Of a DNA stretch of 64,000 nt, positions 1-9,872 are shown one piece after another. The position numbers and the translations under genes were made by a program. Origin of the DNA: Alcanivorax sp. DP30 (GTDB taxonomy: Bacteria > Pseudomonadota > Gammaproteobacteria > Pseudomonadales > Alcanivoracaceae); assembly GCF_009882945.1 (NCBI RefSeq), contig NZ_WTUY01000002.1:761320-825319 (forward strand). The letters run 5' to 3'. The stretch's first letter is position 1, and the number at the start of each line of letters is the position of its first letter. The notes below the pieces were generated by a model. That model worked only from the letters and a program-made list of their open reading frames with translations. It had not been told where the DNA came from and did no database searches.

Positions 1-593
1 GGAAAAAGGATTGGAATTGCCGCAGAGGCCAGCAGATGCTCGACCCCAATACGGGATCGCTTGCCCTTGCGACGGGCACGGACCCAGTCCGCCAGTTCCG
101 GGGCACCCTGGAAAAAACTTTCCGATTCACCGGTGGCATAGTTGGATGCAGTAATGGAGATAGCGCGCAGGTGCCCCAGGTCAATGTTTTGCTGAATGCG
201 CTGGAAATTGACCACAAGAGTCAACAGCCGCTGTAGGGGAAGATTATCCAGCAGGGCACTTCGATCCGGTGTGCGTCCAGTGGTAAAACCGGAAAACAGC
301 CAACGCACGATGCCTTTGATACAGGCATAAAGATCCGTCCGGTATACCTGCTCTGCCGTCAGGTTCGCCCAAACCCGCTCAAGGCCACGTACCGCAGTGC
401 GATAGTTTCCGGCATTGGCCGCCAGTGCTGCCGCATTGATGGCGCCAGCAGAAGTGCCGCAGATGATCGGGAAAGGGTTGGGTGTGCCACGATCCAGCAA
501 CTCGGCAATCGCCGACAGCACACCCACCTGATAGGCCCCGCGGGCCCCGCCCCCAGAGAGCACAAGCCCCCGAACCGGATCCTGTTGCGGCAT
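1..593 (-). CDS. Patatin-like phospholipase (3' part cut by window edge)
   Basis: Serine lipase/acyl hydrolase of the patatin family; only about the first 197 residues lie inside the window. The N-terminus begins MPQQDPVRGLVLSGGGARGAY, giving the glycine-rich oxyanion motif GGGARG at about residues 14-19. The nucleophile elbow GTSAG follows at about residues 46-50. The catalytic Asp (DG[GA]) lies beyond the window edge. There is no signal peptide, so a cytosolic role in lipid or ester turnover is expected. The start is the ATG complementary to 591-593, preceded on its strand by an AGGGACG-type ribosome site. The gene is divergent from the GNAT/C39 gene. The family is clear; the substrate is unknown. 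Confidence 0.88.
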   Translation of the reverse strand, partial: MPQQDPVRGLVLSGGGARGAYQVGVLSAIAELLDRGTPNPFPIICGTSAGAINAAALAANAGNYRTAVRGLERVWANLTAEQVYRTDLYACIKGIVRWLFSGFTTGRTPDRSALLDNLPLQRLLTLVVNFQRIQQNIDLGHLRAISITASNYATGESESFFQGAPELADWVRARRKGKRSRIGVEHLLASAAIPILF

Positions 594-690
594 TACGTCC
601 CTCCTGATTAATGACTTCAGTATGCCGCGGGTACGACGTGGCTGCCACACCGGCGGGTAATGCTTATGTGATTCAGGGTCCTTTCTGATT

Positions 691-783
691 TCGAGTTGCG
701 AGAAGCGAGTTTCGAAACGCAGAAACGGTGGCTTCATAGGGGTTTTGCTCTTTCTCTTCGAGACTCGCTTCTCGCAACTCGCC
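691..783. repeat. Heptad element A (GAGTTAC-type inverted arms)
   Basis: A perfect 19-bp inverted repeat, 692-710 against 763-781, encloses about 52 bp. Each arm reads as degenerate 7-nt units (gagttgc, gagaagc, gagtttc). It lies in the divergent gap (594-865) between the patatin and GNAT/C39 genes. No transposase or target duplication is visible. The word type is shared with the elements near 11.5 kb and 63.8 kb. Confidence 0.75.
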
Positions 784-865
784 CTCGTATCAGTTACGCC
801 AAGATTCCTCTAGCCCGTCATATCGCTGTTGTCTTATGCTGGGCCACTCTCAAGGAACAAGGATC

Positions 866-1963
866 ATGTGCCCCGTCACCCTCCGCCCTGCCCTTCCCAG
901 CGATCTGGATGCGCTCACTGCACTGGAACAACGTTGCTTCGATTCGGACCGTTTATCCCGTCGCAGTTTCCAGAAATGGATCAATCGTCATCATGATGGC
1001 CTCATCGTGGCGCAAACCGATCAGCGCCAGCTGGCCGGGTACGCGCTGGTACTGTTGCAGCCGGGTACCCGTTTGGCGCGCCTGTATTCCATTGCCGTGG
1101 ATCCAGCCCAGCGCGGACAACGACTGGGCGAACAGCTGATGGAAGCTGCCGAAGACTATGCCCATCAGGAACGACGACTCTACTTGCGTCTGGAAGTCCG
1201 CAAGGACAACCAGGGCGCCATCGCGCTTTATGAGAAACGTGGCTACCGTCTGTTTGGCCTGGCTCCAGACTATTACGAAGATCACCAGGATGCCCTGCGC
1301 TACCAGAAGCGGCTGCACTACCAGCCCGCCAACGACGCACAGCTTCACCTGCCCTGGGTGCAGCAAAGCACACCGTTTACCTGTGGCCCGGCCTGCCTGC
1401 TGATGGCGCTGGCGGCTTTGAAGGGACACACCCCGGACACCACCGAGGAACTGCTGCTGTGGCGAGAGGCCACCACTATCTACATGACCGCTGGCCACGG
1501 TGGCTGCCACCCCATGGGGCTGGCCATTGCGGCTCGCCGGCGTGGACTTGCAGCCACGGTGTGGTGCAACCAGAAGGGCCCCTTGTTTGTGGATTCGGTA
1601 CGCGATCATGACAAGAAGGACGTCATCACCACCCTGCACCACTACTTTGTCAAAACCTGCAAGCAGGAAGGCATCGCCGTTAACTATCAGGACTTCACCG
1701 CAGACGATCTGGATAATGCCATCAGCGCCGGAAAAATTGTGCTGGTTCTGATCAGTACCTGGCGCCTGGATGGCCGCAAGGCGCCTCACTGGGTCGCCAT
1801 TAGCGGCAATGATGAAGAATGCTTCTACATCCATGACCCGGACCCCGGGGAAGACCAGGTGCCGCTGGACTGCCAGCATGTGCCAATCACACGGGAAAAA
1901 TTCGAGCAGATGCGTAAATACGGCCAGGCCAAATTGCGCACGGCGGTGGTGCTGGGGGGCTGA
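866..1963 (+). CDS. GNAT acetyltransferase fused to C39-like peptidase domain
   Basis: A two-domain protein of 365 residues. Residues 3-150 form a RimI-like GNAT fold with the acetyl-CoA loop QRGQRLG near residues 82-88. Residues 158-365 resemble peptidase C39 (papain-like, as in bacteriocin-processing proteases), with FTCGPAC placing the likely nucleophile at C173, H308 in APHWV and D324 in YIHDPD. There are no membrane segments. The ATG at 866 is chosen because AAGGA lies 8 nt upstream; an in-frame ATG 30 nt earlier lacks a ribosome site. This architecture recurs in Pseudomonas-type genomes, where one protein may both acetylate and cleave peptides, but no substrate is known. Domain calls are solid; the function is inference. 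Confidence 0.85.
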   Translation: MCPVTLRPALPSDLDALTALEQRCFDSDRLSRRSFQKWINRHHDGLIVAQTDQRQLAGYALVLLQPGTRLARLYSIAVDPAQRGQRLGEQLMEAAEDYAHQERRLYLRLEVRKDNQGAIALYEKRGYRLFGLAPDYYEDHQDALRYQKRLHYQPANDAQLHLPWVQQSTPFTCGPACLLMALAALKGHTPDTTEELLLWREATTIYMTAGHGGCHPMGLAIAARRRGLAATVWCNQKGPLFVDSVRDHDKKDVITTLHHYFVKTCKQEGIAVNYQDFTADDLDNAISAGKIVLVLISTWRLDGRKAPHWVAISGNDEECFYIHDPDPGEDQVPLDCQHVPITREKFEQMRKYGQAKLRTAVVLGG

Positions 1964-2118
1964 GAGTCGTTGAAAGTGTAAACTTGAAAAGCGCGAGCTT
2001 TACAGGGGGGCTTAAAGAATGCGGAATTTGCTTGTTTAGCCGGTTCAGCGCGGGCACAGCCTTTCTGTCCAGACAGGCCCGGTCCGCGCTTTTCAACTTT
2101 GAACTTTAAACGTTCAAC
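1964..2118. repeat. Heptad element B (GTTGAAA-type inverted arms)
   Basis: The left arm is 1969-1995 and the right arm 2085-2118, enclosing 89 bp. Arm lengths are 27 and 34 nt, a difference of exactly one heptad. The array begins immediately after the TGA of the GNAT/C39 gene. It lies between two convergent genes and just before the shared terminator. Confidence 0.75.
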
Positions 2119-2122
2119 CTAC

Positions 2123-2150
2123 AAAAAAACCCGCACAAGGCGGGCTTTTT
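2123..2150. terminator. Bidirectional intrinsic terminator
   Basis: A stem CCCGC/GCGGG (2130-2134 with 2140-2144) is flanked by an A-run on the left and CTTTTT on the right. It can end the GNAT/C39 transcript on the + strand and the apbE-nqrM transcript on the - strand. Confidence 0.85.
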
Positions 2151-2167
2151 CTGCAAGGCACAGAACC

Positions 2168-2404
2168 TTACATCTTCATCACGTCGCGGCCCAGCGCAGC
2201 GGCTTTCTCGCTGTTCACTTTCTTGCTGTTCTCTTCACACTTGCCGCGATCTCCACCACAGATTTCGCAGCCTTCCTTAAGCCCCAGGTTAGCCAGGCCA
2301 CCACAGGAGCCTTCCAGAGGCTTGTTCGACATAATCACGCCAATGGCCATACCGGCAAACAGGAGCCCCATAAAAATCACGGCCACTACAATAGTCATCA
2401 ACAT
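2168..2404 (-). CDS. nqrM: Na+-NQR maturation factor NqrM
   Basis: A 78-residue membrane protein (DUF539 family) required for maturation of Na+-NQR, probably by delivering iron to the Cys4 Fe site between NqrD and NqrE. One N-terminal transmembrane helix covers residues 2-24. Four cysteines, C34, C46, C49 and C56 (CEICGGDRGKC), match the conserved metal-binding set. The start at 2404 is supported by GGAG six to seven nt upstream, inside the end of apbE. It is the last gene of the apbE-nqrM pair and is followed by the terminator at 2123-2150. Confidence 0.93.
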   Translation of the reverse strand: MLMTIVVAVIFMGLLFAGMAIGVIMSNKPLEGSCGGLANLGLKEGCEICGGDRGKCEENSKKVNSEKAAALGRDVMKM

Positions 2405-2405
2405 G

Positions 2406-3416
2406 TTACATCTCCTCCAGGATTGCTTCGAAGGCAGGCGTCATCAATTCTGTTACGCCTTCATCTGTTCTGACAATGAAAAACACCGCCAGTTCATGAG
2501 CCTTGGCAAACGCCATTCCGTCTTTCGGTCCCAGCACTGTCATTGCGGTTGCCAGGCCATCCGCCATCATGGCGCTTTCATGCAGTACTGACACCGATGC
2601 GAGCTTGTGCTGAACAGGGTAGCCCGTGCGCGGATCAATGGTGTGTGAATACAGTTTACCACCGGATTCGAAAAAATTCCGGTAATCGCCACTGGTCGCC
2701 ACCGCCATGTCTCTGAGCGTCACAACCTGCTCCACCTCGCGAACCCCGGGGATCGGGCGCTCAACGGCAATCCGCCAGGGCTGGCCGTAGGGTTTAGTGC
2801 CGCGGGCACGCAGCTCCCCTCCCACTTCCACCAACCAGGAACGCAGACCATGCTTGTCCATGAGGTCAGCGATCTTGTCCACCGCAAAGCCCTTGGCAAT
2901 GGATGACAGATCCACGTACACATCACCAGGTTGCAGAAGGCGAGCCCCATCAAGTAACAGGGCCTGCCAACCCACCCGGCTCATGGCTGCCTGTAACTGA
3001 CTGTCTTCCGGAGGCTCGAAACGATCCGCTCCGGGCCCAAAGCCCCACAGGTTCACCAATGGACCCACGGTCACATCATAGGCACCACCCGTCATTTCAG
3101 AGATGGAAAAAGCGGCCTGCATCACCGTTACCGTATCCGCAGGCAAATCCATGATCGTCCCGCCAGGCGCCTGGTTGAACTGGCTGAGTACTGAATCCTC
3201 ACGGTAAGTACTCATCTCCGCATTCACCTGCTCCAATGCGGCCTCAATATCCGCCTTGAGGGCATCAACGCTCTCATCCGGGTTGCCGGTAAACTTCACA
3301 CTCCAACTGGTACCCATGGTGGGCCCGCTAAGCACAGAAAGGCGATTCTTGCTGTCGTCACAGCCGGACAGCAACAGCGTCAGGGAGAGAACCAGCAGGA
3401 GGCAGATGCGGGTCAT
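2406..3416 (-). CDS. apbE: FAD:protein FMN transferase ApbE (lipoprotein)
   Basis: This Mg2+-dependent flavin transferase attaches FMN through a phosphoester to Thr of NqrB and NqrC. The 336-residue precursor has a lipoprotein signal ending LLLSGC, so the mature protein is anchored by its lipid on the periplasmic side. Family motifs are visible: GPTMGTSWSVKF near residues 31-42, DLSSIAKGFAVD mid-protein, and SHTIDPRTGYPV near residue 256. One nt separates it from nqrM. It is separated from nqrF by a terminator and heptad element C, so it probably has its own promoter or depends on read-through. Confidence 0.95.
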   Translation of the reverse strand: MTRICLLLVLSLTLLLSGCDDSKNRLSVLSGPTMGTSWSVKFTGNPDESVDALKADIEAALEQVNAEMSTYREDSVLSQFNQAPGGTIMDLPADTVTVMQAAFSISEMTGGAYDVTVGPLVNLWGFGPGADRFEPPEDSQLQAAMSRVGWQALLLDGARLLQPGDVYVDLSSIAKGFAVDKIADLMDKHGLRSWLVEVGGELRARGTKPYGQPWRIAVERPIPGVREVEQVVTLRDMAVATSGDYRNFFESGGKLYSHTIDPRTGYPVQHKLASVSVLHESAMMADGLATAMTVLGPKDGMAFAKAHELAVFFIVRTDEGVTELMTPAFEAILEEM

Positions 3417-3444
3417 GGTTCGGATCCGGTGGGTTGCACGAGTA

Positions 3445-3567
3445 GTTCAAAGTTTAAAGTTCAAACGAGGGAACCCCCGCCAGGAAATAATTTGAACGCG
3501 GGGTGCAGGGTCTGAATCCAGGCACTTCTGTAGCCACGGTTTCAACTTTAAACTTTGAGCTTTCAAC
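3445..3567. repeat. Heptad element C (GTTGAAA-type inverted arms)
   Basis: The left arm is 3445-3466 (units gttcaaa, gtttaaa, gttcaaa). The right arm is 3539-3567 and carries one additional 7-nt unit. They enclose a 72-bp insert. The element fills most of the gap between the nqr terminator and the apbE start, so any dedicated apbE promoter must lie in or next to it. Confidence 0.75.
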
Positions 3568-3572
3568 TAAAC

Positions 3573-3600
3573 CAAAAACGCCGGCCCGAAGGCCGGCGTC
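3573..3600 (-). terminator. Terminator of the nqrABCDEF operon
   Basis: A 9-bp stem ACGCCGGCC/GGCCGGCGT with a CGAA loop (3578-3599) is followed on the - strand by TTTTTGG. It lies seven nt beyond the nqrF stop. Confidence 0.9.
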
Positions 3601-3606
3601 TCTTAA

Positions 3607-4836
3607 TCAGCCGCCGAAATCATCCAGCAGGATGTTCTCCGGCTCAACGCCAAGGTCCTCAAGCATCTTGATGACCGACGCGTTCATCATTGGCGGTCCA
3701 CACATGTAGAACTCGCAATCTTCAGGGGCCGGGTGGTCCTTGAGATACTGCTCGTAAAGCACGTTGTGAATGAAGCCAGTGAGCCCCGTCCAGTTATCTT
3801 CCGGTTGCGGATCGGACAGCGCCAGATGCCACTGGAAGTTGTCGTTCTCTTCTGCCAGCTGATCGTATTCTTCGGTGTAGAAACACTCGCGAACACTACG
3901 GGCACCGTACCAGAAGCTCATCTTGCGGTCAGAATTGAGACGCTTGAGCTGATCGAAAATGTGGCTCCGCATGGGCGCCATGCCCGCACCACCACCAATG
4001 AACACCATCTCGGCATCGGTCTTCTTGGCGAAGAACTCACCAAAGGGCCCGAATACGGTGATCTTGTCGCCCGGCTTCAGATTGAAGACATAGGAGCTCA
4101 TGATACCCGGCTGGATACCCTGCGAGCCCGGAGGCGGCGTAGCGATCCGGATGTTGAACTTGAGGATGCCCTTCTCTTCCGGATAGTTGGCCATGGAATA
4201 GGCGCGAATCACTTCTTCGTTGTTCTTGCACTTCAGATCGAAGAAGTTGAAACGTTCCCAGTCACCGCGGTATTCCTCGGCGATATCAAAGTCAGAGAAA
4301 TTGATATCGAACGGCGGCGCTTCCAGCTGCACATAACCACCCGCGCGGAAATCCACGTTCTCGCCTTCCGGCAGTTTCAGAGTCAGCTCTTTAATGAAAG
4401 TAGCCACGTTATCATTGGAGATAACCTCGCACTCCCATTTCTTCACCCCGAAGAACTCTTCCGGCACCTGGATCTTCATGTCCTGCTTCACGTTGACCTG
4501 GCAGCTAAGGCGCCAGCCATCGCGAATTTCACCCTTGGTGAAATGGCCTTCTTCTGTGGGCAGAATGTCACCACCGCCGTCCAGCACCTGACACTTGCAC
4601 TGGGCACAGGTACCACCACCACCACAGGCGGAAGACAGGAAGATACCCTGATTCGCCAGGGTCCCCAGCAGCTTGCCGCCAGCCGGAGCATCAATGCCTT
4701 TGTCTGCATCGCCATTGATATCGATGCGTACGTCACCGGTTGCCACCAGACGGGAGCGGGCAACCAGAATTACTGCCACCAACGCCAGCACGATGGCAGT
4801 GAACATGACGACACCGAGAATAATCTCAACACTCAT
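3607..4836 (-). CDS. nqrF: Na+-NQR subunit F (NADH dehydrogenase, FAD/2Fe-2S)
   Basis: The electron-entry subunit: it oxidises NADH and passes electrons through FAD and a [2Fe-2S] cluster to the membrane subunits. It has 409 residues. An N-terminal transmembrane helix covers about residues 4-25. A plant-type ferredoxin domain carries [10 protein letters not shown] near residues 70-79 and a later Cys in LSCQV. A ferredoxin-reductase-like domain includes the FAD motif [11 protein letters not shown] and the C-terminal NADH site (YMCGPP). Length and ending (LDDFGG) match the family. It is the last gene of the six-gene nqr operon, directly before its terminator. Confidence 0.97.
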   Translation of the reverse strand: MSVEIILGVVMFTAIVLALVAVILVARSRLVATGDVRIDINGDADKGIDAPAGGKLLGTLANQGIFLSSACGGGGTCAQCKCQVLDGGGDILPTEEGHFTKGEIRDGWRLSCQVNVKQDMKIQVPEEFFGVKKWECEVISNDNVATFIKELTLKLPEGENVDFRAGGYVQLEAPPFDINFSDFDIAEEYRGDWERFNFFDLKCKNNEEVIRAYSMANYPEEKGILKFNIRIATPPPGSQGIQPGIMSSYVFNLKPGDKITVFGPFGEFFAKKTDAEMVFIGGGAGMAPMRSHIFDQLKRLNSDRKMSFWYGARSVRECFYTEEYDQLAEENDNFQWHLALSDPQPEDNWTGLTGFIHNVLYEQYLKDHPAPEDCEFYMCGPPMMNASVIKMLEDLGVEPENILLDDFGG

Positions 4837-4851
4837 GATTCAACCCCTTCC

Positions 4852-5472
4852 TTACAGCTGCACGCCGGAAAATGACATGAAGCCCAGTGACATCAGACCC
4901 ACGGTGATGAAGGTGATACCCAGGCCCTTGAGGCCGTCAGGAACATCGCTGTACTTCAATTTTTCACGGATACCCGCGAGCAGTGTGATTGCCAACGCCC
5001 AACCGGTACCGGCACCCAAACCATAAACCACGGACTCACCGAAGTTGTAGTCGCGCTCTACCATGAACAGGGACGCCCCCATGATGGCGCAGTTTACGGT
5101 GATCAACGGCAGGAAGATGCCCAGCGCGTTGTAGAGGCTGGGCACATACTTGTCCAGCGTCATTTCCAGGATCTGTACCAGCGCCGCAATCACGCCGATG
5201 TAACTCAGCAGGCCCAGGAAGCGAAGATCCAGCTTGGCCAGCTCGGGAATGCCAGTCCAGGACAAGGCGCCTTCGTTGAGAAGGTAGGTGAGCAGCAGGT
5301 TGTTCACCGGCACGGTAATGGTCAGTACCACAACCACCGCCACACCAAGACCGATTGCAGTCGAGATTTTCTTGGATACGGCGATAAACGTACACATACC
5401 CAGGAAGAAAGCCAGCGCCATGTTTTCAACAAAGACGGCGCGGACGAACAGGCTTACATAATGTTCAAACAT
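4852..5472 (-). CDS. nqrE: Na+-NQR subunit E
   Basis: An integral inner-membrane subunit of 206 residues with about six transmembrane helices. NqrE pairs with NqrD in pseudo-twofold symmetry, and the pair holds an iron centre coordinated by four cysteines. The first helix begins [20 protein letters not shown], and a second conserved Cys occurs in [11 protein letters not shown]. Spacing to nqrF (15 nt) and nqrD (12 nt) indicates co-translation. Confidence 0.97.
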   Translation of the reverse strand: MFEHYVSLFVRAVFVENMALAFFLGMCTFIAVSKKISTAIGLGVAVVVVLTITVPVNNLLLTYLLNEGALSWTGIPELAKLDLRFLGLLSYIGVIAALVQILEMTLDKYVPSLYNALGIFLPLITVNCAIMGASLFMVERDYNFGESVVYGLGAGTGWALAITLLAGIREKLKYSDVPDGLKGLGITFITVGLMSLGFMSFSGVQL

Positions 5473-5484
5473 TCCTCGTCTCCG

Positions 5485-6150
5485 TTAAAACGCGTCGCTG
5501 ACACGGGTGTTGGGCTTCATTTTGAAGTCATCGGCTTCCACCTGGGCTGGCTTCCAGGCGCGAATTGCCCAGATGAACAGACCAATCAGGAAGAACGCGC
5601 TCGGCGGCAGCAGCATCATGCCATTGGTCATGTACCAGCCGCCGTCGGAAACCTTCGGCAGAATCTGGTGACCGAACAGGCTGCCTGCACCCAGCAACTC
5701 ACGGGTGAAGCCCAGACCCAGCAGGATCACGGAGTAGCCCAGACCGTTACCGATACCGTCCAGGAAGGACGGGAGCGGCGGGTTCTTCATGGCAAAGGCT
5801 TCAGCGCGGCCCATCACGATACAGTTGGTGATGATCAGCCCCACAAATACCGACAGCTGCTTGGAAATGCTGTAGGCATAGGCTTTAAGGAACTGATCCA
5901 CCACGATTACCAGCGAGGCAATAATGGTCATCTGCACGATGATCCGGATGCTCGACGGAATCGAATTACGGATGGTGCTCACGAAAAGATTCGAGAATGC
6001 GGTTACCGCGGTCAGAGCAATACACATGGTCACGGTAGTGCTCAGGTTGCTGGTGACCGCCAGCGCGGAACAGATACCGAGAATCTGCAGCGCGATGGGG
6101 TTGTTGTCGAAAATCGGACCTAACAGGATGTCCTTGGTTTTCTCCGCCAT
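5485..6150 (-). CDS. nqrD: Na+-NQR subunit D
   Basis: An integral membrane subunit of 221 residues with about six transmembrane helices, homologous to NqrE and RnfE/A-type proteins. Conserved stretches include [17 protein letters not shown] near residues 16-32 and [15 protein letters not shown] in the middle; the two cysteines there match the NqrD half of the Fe site. Its start codon overlaps the end of nqrC by one nucleotide, typical of this operon. Confidence 0.97.
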   Translation of the reverse strand: MAEKTKDILLGPIFDNNPIALQILGICSALAVTSNLSTTVTMCIALTAVTAFSNLFVSTIRNSIPSSIRIIVQMTIIASLVIVVDQFLKAYAYSISKQLSVFVGLIITNCIVMGRAEAFAMKNPPLPSFLDGIGNGLGYSVILLGLGFTRELLGAGSLFGHQILPKVSDGGWYMTNGMMLLPPSAFFLIGLFIWAIRAWKPAQVEADDFKMKPNTRVSDAF

Positions 6151-6977
6151 TACGCGTCTCCTTCCGGCTGGTCGCTGGATTCCACCGTGTTGCTGACGTC
6201 TATCACACTGTCCTCTTGCTGCATGCGCTGCAGGTAGGGACGGAAGCCGTTTTCACCCACCCAGAAGCGCAGCAGGTTGCTGACACCCTGGCTGGTCAGG
6301 GTAGCGCCCGCCAGGCCATCCACCTTGTGCTCGGCATTCGGCGTGTTGCTTTCCACGGTACCCTTGATGACCTGAATCTCAACTTCACCCTGGTCACCGT
6401 AAAGCTTCTTGCCATGCCACAGGGCTTTCCACTTGGGATTGTCCACTTCGCCACCCAGGCCGGGAGTCTCTGCATGCTCATAGAAGCCCAGTCCGGCAAC
6501 CGTATTGGCATCCGGCTCCAGGGCCAGAAAACCGTACAGCGTGGACCACAGCCCATAACCGTGAACCGGCAGAATGATTCGGCTCAGATCGCCATTCTCA
6601 TCCTTTGCTAGATAAACCTCAGCCACTTTGGCCTGGCTCTTGATGGAAGCCGTATCCACATCACCCGACAGGCGCTCGGACTGCTTGGGATCCTTGGCCG
6701 CTTTACGCTGATCGTAGGACTCAGGCATCTCAACGTAATCACCGCTGTCGATGTCAACGAACTTGCGCTCGATCAGCTCGAACTGTTCATTAACACCCTT
6801 ACCGGCATCGTACATGCCTGCTGCCTGAAGAATATTCTTGCGCTTGTCGAGAAGCTTGTTCTCGTTCTGCACCGGGCGCAGGCTCACGGCGGCGGTGGCA
6901 ACCACCACACCGCAGACCACACACACCAGGAAGGCAACCAGCAATGTCTTGCTGACGCTTTCGTTATTTCCAGCCAT
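6150..6977 (-). CDS. nqrC: Na+-NQR subunit C (covalent FMN)
   Basis: A 275-residue subunit with one N-terminal transmembrane helix (about residues 10-32) and a periplasmic FMN-binding domain. The flavinylation site is seen as [13 protein letters not shown] near residue 225; ApbE modifies the Thr of the GATLT motif. The C-terminal tail is somewhat longer and more acidic than in Vibrio proteins. The end overlaps the nqrD start by 1 nt, and the start overlaps the nqrB stop by 1 nt. Confidence 0.96.
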   Translation of the reverse strand: MAGNNESVSKTLLVAFLVCVVCGVVVATAAVSLRPVQNENKLLDKRKNILQAAGMYDAGKGVNEQFELIERKFVDIDSGDYVEMPESYDQRKAAKDPKQSERLSGDVDTASIKSQAKVAEVYLAKDENGDLSRIILPVHGYGLWSTLYGFLALEPDANTVAGLGFYEHAETPGLGGEVDNPKWKALWHGKKLYGDQGEVEIQVIKGTVESNTPNAEHKVDGLAGATLTSQGVSNLLRFWVGENGFRPYLQRMQQEDSVIDVSNTVESSDQPEGDA

Positions 6978-8236
6978 TACACTTCTCCCCCGGTACGACG
7001 CAGACGACGACGAATGTTTGCCTGAGTGACAAAGTAGTCAATCAGCGGCGCACACAGGTTACCGAACAGGATTGCCAGCATGATGCCTTCCGGGAAAGCC
7101 GGGTTGATCACCCGGATCAGAACAGTCATCACACCGATCAGGGCACCAAAGACGTACTTGCCGGTATTGGTCATGGACGCAGACACCGGATCAGTTGCCA
7201 TGAAGATCATGCCGAAGGCGAAACCGCCTACGGTCAGGTGCCAGTACCATGGCATATCGAACATGAAGTTGGTGTCAGAGCCCACCGCGTTGAACACTGC
7301 AGACATGCCCACCATACCCAGAAACACACCCAGCACGATGCGCCAGGAAGCGATCTTGGTCAGCAACAATGCCGCGCCACCAATAAGGATCGCCAGGGTG
7401 GAGGTTTCACCGATGCTGCCCTGAATATTACCCAGGAAGGTGTTCATCCAGGCCAGGCTGGACGTAGCAGCCGCAGCGCCTTCATTGAGTGCATTGGCTG
7501 TCAGGCCCACCGCGTAGTCCAGGTTGCCGGAAGCGGCCAGAGACAGGGAGGTGGCGCCAGAGAAGTTATCTACGGCAGTCCATACTGCATCACCGGACAT
7601 TTGAGCCGGGTATGCGAAGTACAGGAATGCGCGACCGACCAGTGCCGGGTTAAGGAAGTTCTTGCCAGTACCACCGAACACTTCCTTGCCGATAACTACA
7701 CCGAAGGAAATACCCAGGAATACCTGCCACAGCGGGATCGCCGGGGGCAGGATCAGGGTGAACAGGATACCCGTGACGAAGAAACCTTCGTTCACTTCGT
7801 GGCCACGCTTCCAGGCAAACAGGCCTTCCCAGATGAAGCCACCGATGTACACGGTCAACAGGATCGGAATGTAGTAAACCGCACCGTGCAGGAAGTTCGC
7901 CAGCATGCTGCCGGGATCAAACCCGGTCAGGGCCATCACCAGATCGCTGCGCCAGCCGGCAATCGGGGTTGCCCCCAATTCGGCAATCTGCATGTTCGCC
8001 TGATAACCGGTATTCCACAGGCCAAACAGAATGGCCGGAAACGTGCAGAACCACACCGTCATCATGATGCGCTTCAGATCAAGACCATCACGTACGTGCG
8101 AGCCGGACCGGGTTACGGAATCCGGGCTGTACAGCATGGTGTCGAACATTTCATAGAAGGTGTAGTACTTCTCGAACTTGCCGCCTTCATGGAAATGCGG
8201 GGCAACCTTCTTGTCCAGGTAATTTCTCAAGCCCAT
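6977..8236 (-). CDS. nqrB: Na+-NQR subunit B (covalent FMN, Na+ channel)
   Basis: The large membrane subunit (419 residues, about ten transmembrane helices) carries the Na+ translocation path, a covalent FMN and riboflavin. The flavinylation motif SGATSL is visible near residues 228-233, the ApbE target Thr. The N-terminus [20 protein letters not shown] is typical. Only two nt separate it from nqrA. Confidence 0.97.
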   Translation of the reverse strand: MGLRNYLDKKVAPHFHEGGKFEKYYTFYEMFDTMLYSPDSVTRSGSHVRDGLDLKRIMMTVWFCTFPAILFGLWNTGYQANMQIAELGATPIAGWRSDLVMALTGFDPGSMLANFLHGAVYYIPILLTVYIGGFIWEGLFAWKRGHEVNEGFFVTGILFTLILPPAIPLWQVFLGISFGVVIGKEVFGGTGKNFLNPALVGRAFLYFAYPAQMSGDAVWTAVDNFSGATSLSLAASGNLDYAVGLTANALNEGAAAATSSLAWMNTFLGNIQGSIGETSTLAILIGGAALLLTKIASWRIVLGVFLGMVGMSAVFNAVGSDTNFMFDMPWYWHLTVGGFAFGMIFMATDPVSASMTNTGKYVFGALIGVMTVLIRVINPAFPEGIMLAILFGNLCAPLIDYFVTQANIRRRLRRTGGEV

Positions 8237-8238
8237 GC

Positions 8239-9585
8239 TCAGCCCTCCGCTTCAATGGTGGTGAGGTTGTCGCGCAGGATCGGACCGTATTCATACTTGC
8301 CCGGGCACACAAAGGTACACAGGGCCAGGTCTTCCTCCAGCAGCTCCAGAGCGCCCAGCGCAGTTGCGCCGTCAGTATCCCCAACAATCAGGGAACGCAG
8401 CAGCTGGGTGGGCAGGATATCCAGCGGCATCACTTCTTCATACGCACCCACCGGTACCATTGCACGCTCGGAGCCATTGGTGGTGGTGGTGAAGTTGAAG
8501 CGTTTGCCGGGCATCAGCTTGGACAGATAGATGTTCATGAGCGAGAAGCGATTGACGCCGGGGGAGATGTAACCCAGCAATTCACGCTCATGCCCTTCTC
8601 GAAGGGCCGTCAACTGGTTGGCAGTGCGGTTCAGCCAGGCCAGCGGGCCGCGGGCGTTGTGGCCGTTATGCACGGAACCGGACACCAGACGGTTATCACC
8701 GCTCTTGAGTTCACCCTGGGTGAAATCTTCCACGCTGGCACCTACACGGGTACGCAGCAGGCGCGGCGTCTTGGCCTGGGGACCACACAGGGCAACAACA
8801 CGCTCACTGGAGAGTTTGCCATTGAGGAACAGGTTGCCGATGGCAATCACGTCCTGATAGCCCAGCGACCATACCGTCTTGTTCATGCTGACCGGGTCCA
8901 GGAAATGGATCTGGGTACCCACGTTGCCAGCCGGGTGCTTGCCCGCGAAGGTTTCTTCGCGCACCTGACCGCCAGCGAAACTGGGCAGATCTGTCTTGGG
9001 ACCACGGCATACCCACACCGGACCGTCAGTGAGACGGCTCAGCACGGTGAGACCGGCACGGAACGCCTGCTCGTTTTCCTTGATCACCACTGCCGGCTCC
9101 ATGGCCAGCGGATTGGTGTCCAGAATGGAAACGAAAATGGAGTTCGGGGTGGACTCAAGCGCCGGCACCTTGCCGAAAGGGCGAGTACGCAGCAGGGTCC
9201 ACTCACCGGAATCCACCAGCTGCTGCTGGACAGCAGCGCGGTCGATGCTGGACAGCTGGTCGATGCTGTAGGAGGTAAAGGTGACTTCATCTTCCTGATC
9301 GGCCACTTCAATCACCACGGATTGAAGTACGCGCTTGTGGCCGCGGTTGACCGCGATCACCTTGCCAGCCGCAGGAGCGGTGTATTTCACACCCTCGGTT
9401 TTCTTGTCTGTGAAGATAACCTGGCCCTTTTTGACCATGTCGCCTTCGCGGACTTCCATAGTGGGCTTCATACCCACATAGTCACCGCCGAGCACGGCAA
9501 CAGAACGAACCTGGTGACCTTCCTCAATCTCCTGGCGCGGTGCACCAGTGATGGGCAGATCCAGGCCCTTCCTGATTTTAATCAT
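8239..9585 (-). CDS. nqrA: Na+-NQR subunit A
   Basis: A soluble, membrane-associated subunit of 448 residues; it contacts NqrB and has been linked to ubiquinone/inhibitor binding. The N-terminus [16 protein letters not shown] and the internal [17 protein letters not shown] are characteristic of NqrA. It is the first gene of the operon nqrABCDEF, which pumps Na+ while reducing ubiquinone, a usual respiratory choice in marine bacteria. A promoter candidate and a leader hairpin lie upstream (9697-9725). Confidence 0.97.
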   Translation of the reverse strand: MIKIRKGLDLPITGAPRQEIEEGHQVRSVAVLGGDYVGMKPTMEVREGDMVKKGQVIFTDKKTEGVKYTAPAAGKVIAVNRGHKRVLQSVVIEVADQEDEVTFTSYSIDQLSSIDRAAVQQQLVDSGEWTLLRTRPFGKVPALESTPNSIFVSILDTNPLAMEPAVVIKENEQAFRAGLTVLSRLTDGPVWVCRGPKTDLPSFAGGQVREETFAGKHPAGNVGTQIHFLDPVSMNKTVWSLGYQDVIAIGNLFLNGKLSSERVVALCGPQAKTPRLLRTRVGASVEDFTQGELKSGDNRLVSGSVHNGHNARGPLAWLNRTANQLTALREGHERELLGYISPGVNRFSLMNIYLSKLMPGKRFNFTTTTNGSERAMVPVGAYEEVMPLDILPTQLLRSLIVGDTDGATALGALELLEEDLALCTFVCPGKYEYGPILRDNLTTIEAEG

Positions 9586-9696
9586 AGTTACTCGCCCACG
9601 TTGCGTGTTGCTGAAGTCGAGGCAAATCTCCAGAAATCACCCGTAAACTGGGCAATCGCCGGGGATTCACGCAAAATCCGGAATTTGCACTTGGGA

Positions 9697-9725
9697 GCCA
9701 GCCATAGCTGGCGGCGCACATTATA
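9697..9725 (-). promoter_or_regulatory. nqrA: nqr promoter -10 candidate and leader hairpin
   Basis: On the - strand a perfect TATAAT lies at 9725-9720. Just downstream the transcript would hold a perfect hairpin GCCAGC-tatg-GCTGGC (9712-9697). No clear -35 box is seen at 17 nt, so the promoter is a candidate only. The rest of 9586-9836 holds no gene that I can support. Confidence 0.4.
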
Positions 9726-9832
9726 AAGACGCGACTGCTTATCCGCCAGAGGCTTGGCGACCGACTTTTGTCGCATCGCACCAGTCAGGCGCGCCGAATG
9801 TGCACGTTTTTGGCGCCATAAGGTAGCCGAAA

Positions 9833-9860
9833 AAAAGCCCGCAGTGCTGCGGGCCCTTTT
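9833..9860 (-). terminator. Terminator after GAPDH gene
   Basis: On the - strand the stem GCCCGCA/TGCGGGC (9837-9854) is followed by a run of seven T. It lies 19 nt beyond the gap stop codon. Confidence 0.9.
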
Positions 9861-9872
9861 CATTGCTCAGGT

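Noticed and set aside
691..781. Inverted arms as IS terminal repeats
   Set aside because: No transposase, no target-site duplication visible, and inserts of 36-165 bp differ from element to element.
953..1879. Long open frame antisense to the GNAT/C39 gene
   Set aside because: It lies wholly opposite a gene with two clear domains; the translation has no family features and reflects codon bias in GC-rich DNA.
3733..4875. Long open frame antisense to nqrF
   Set aside because: nqrF is unmistakable; the opposite frame has low-complexity composition and no ribosome site.
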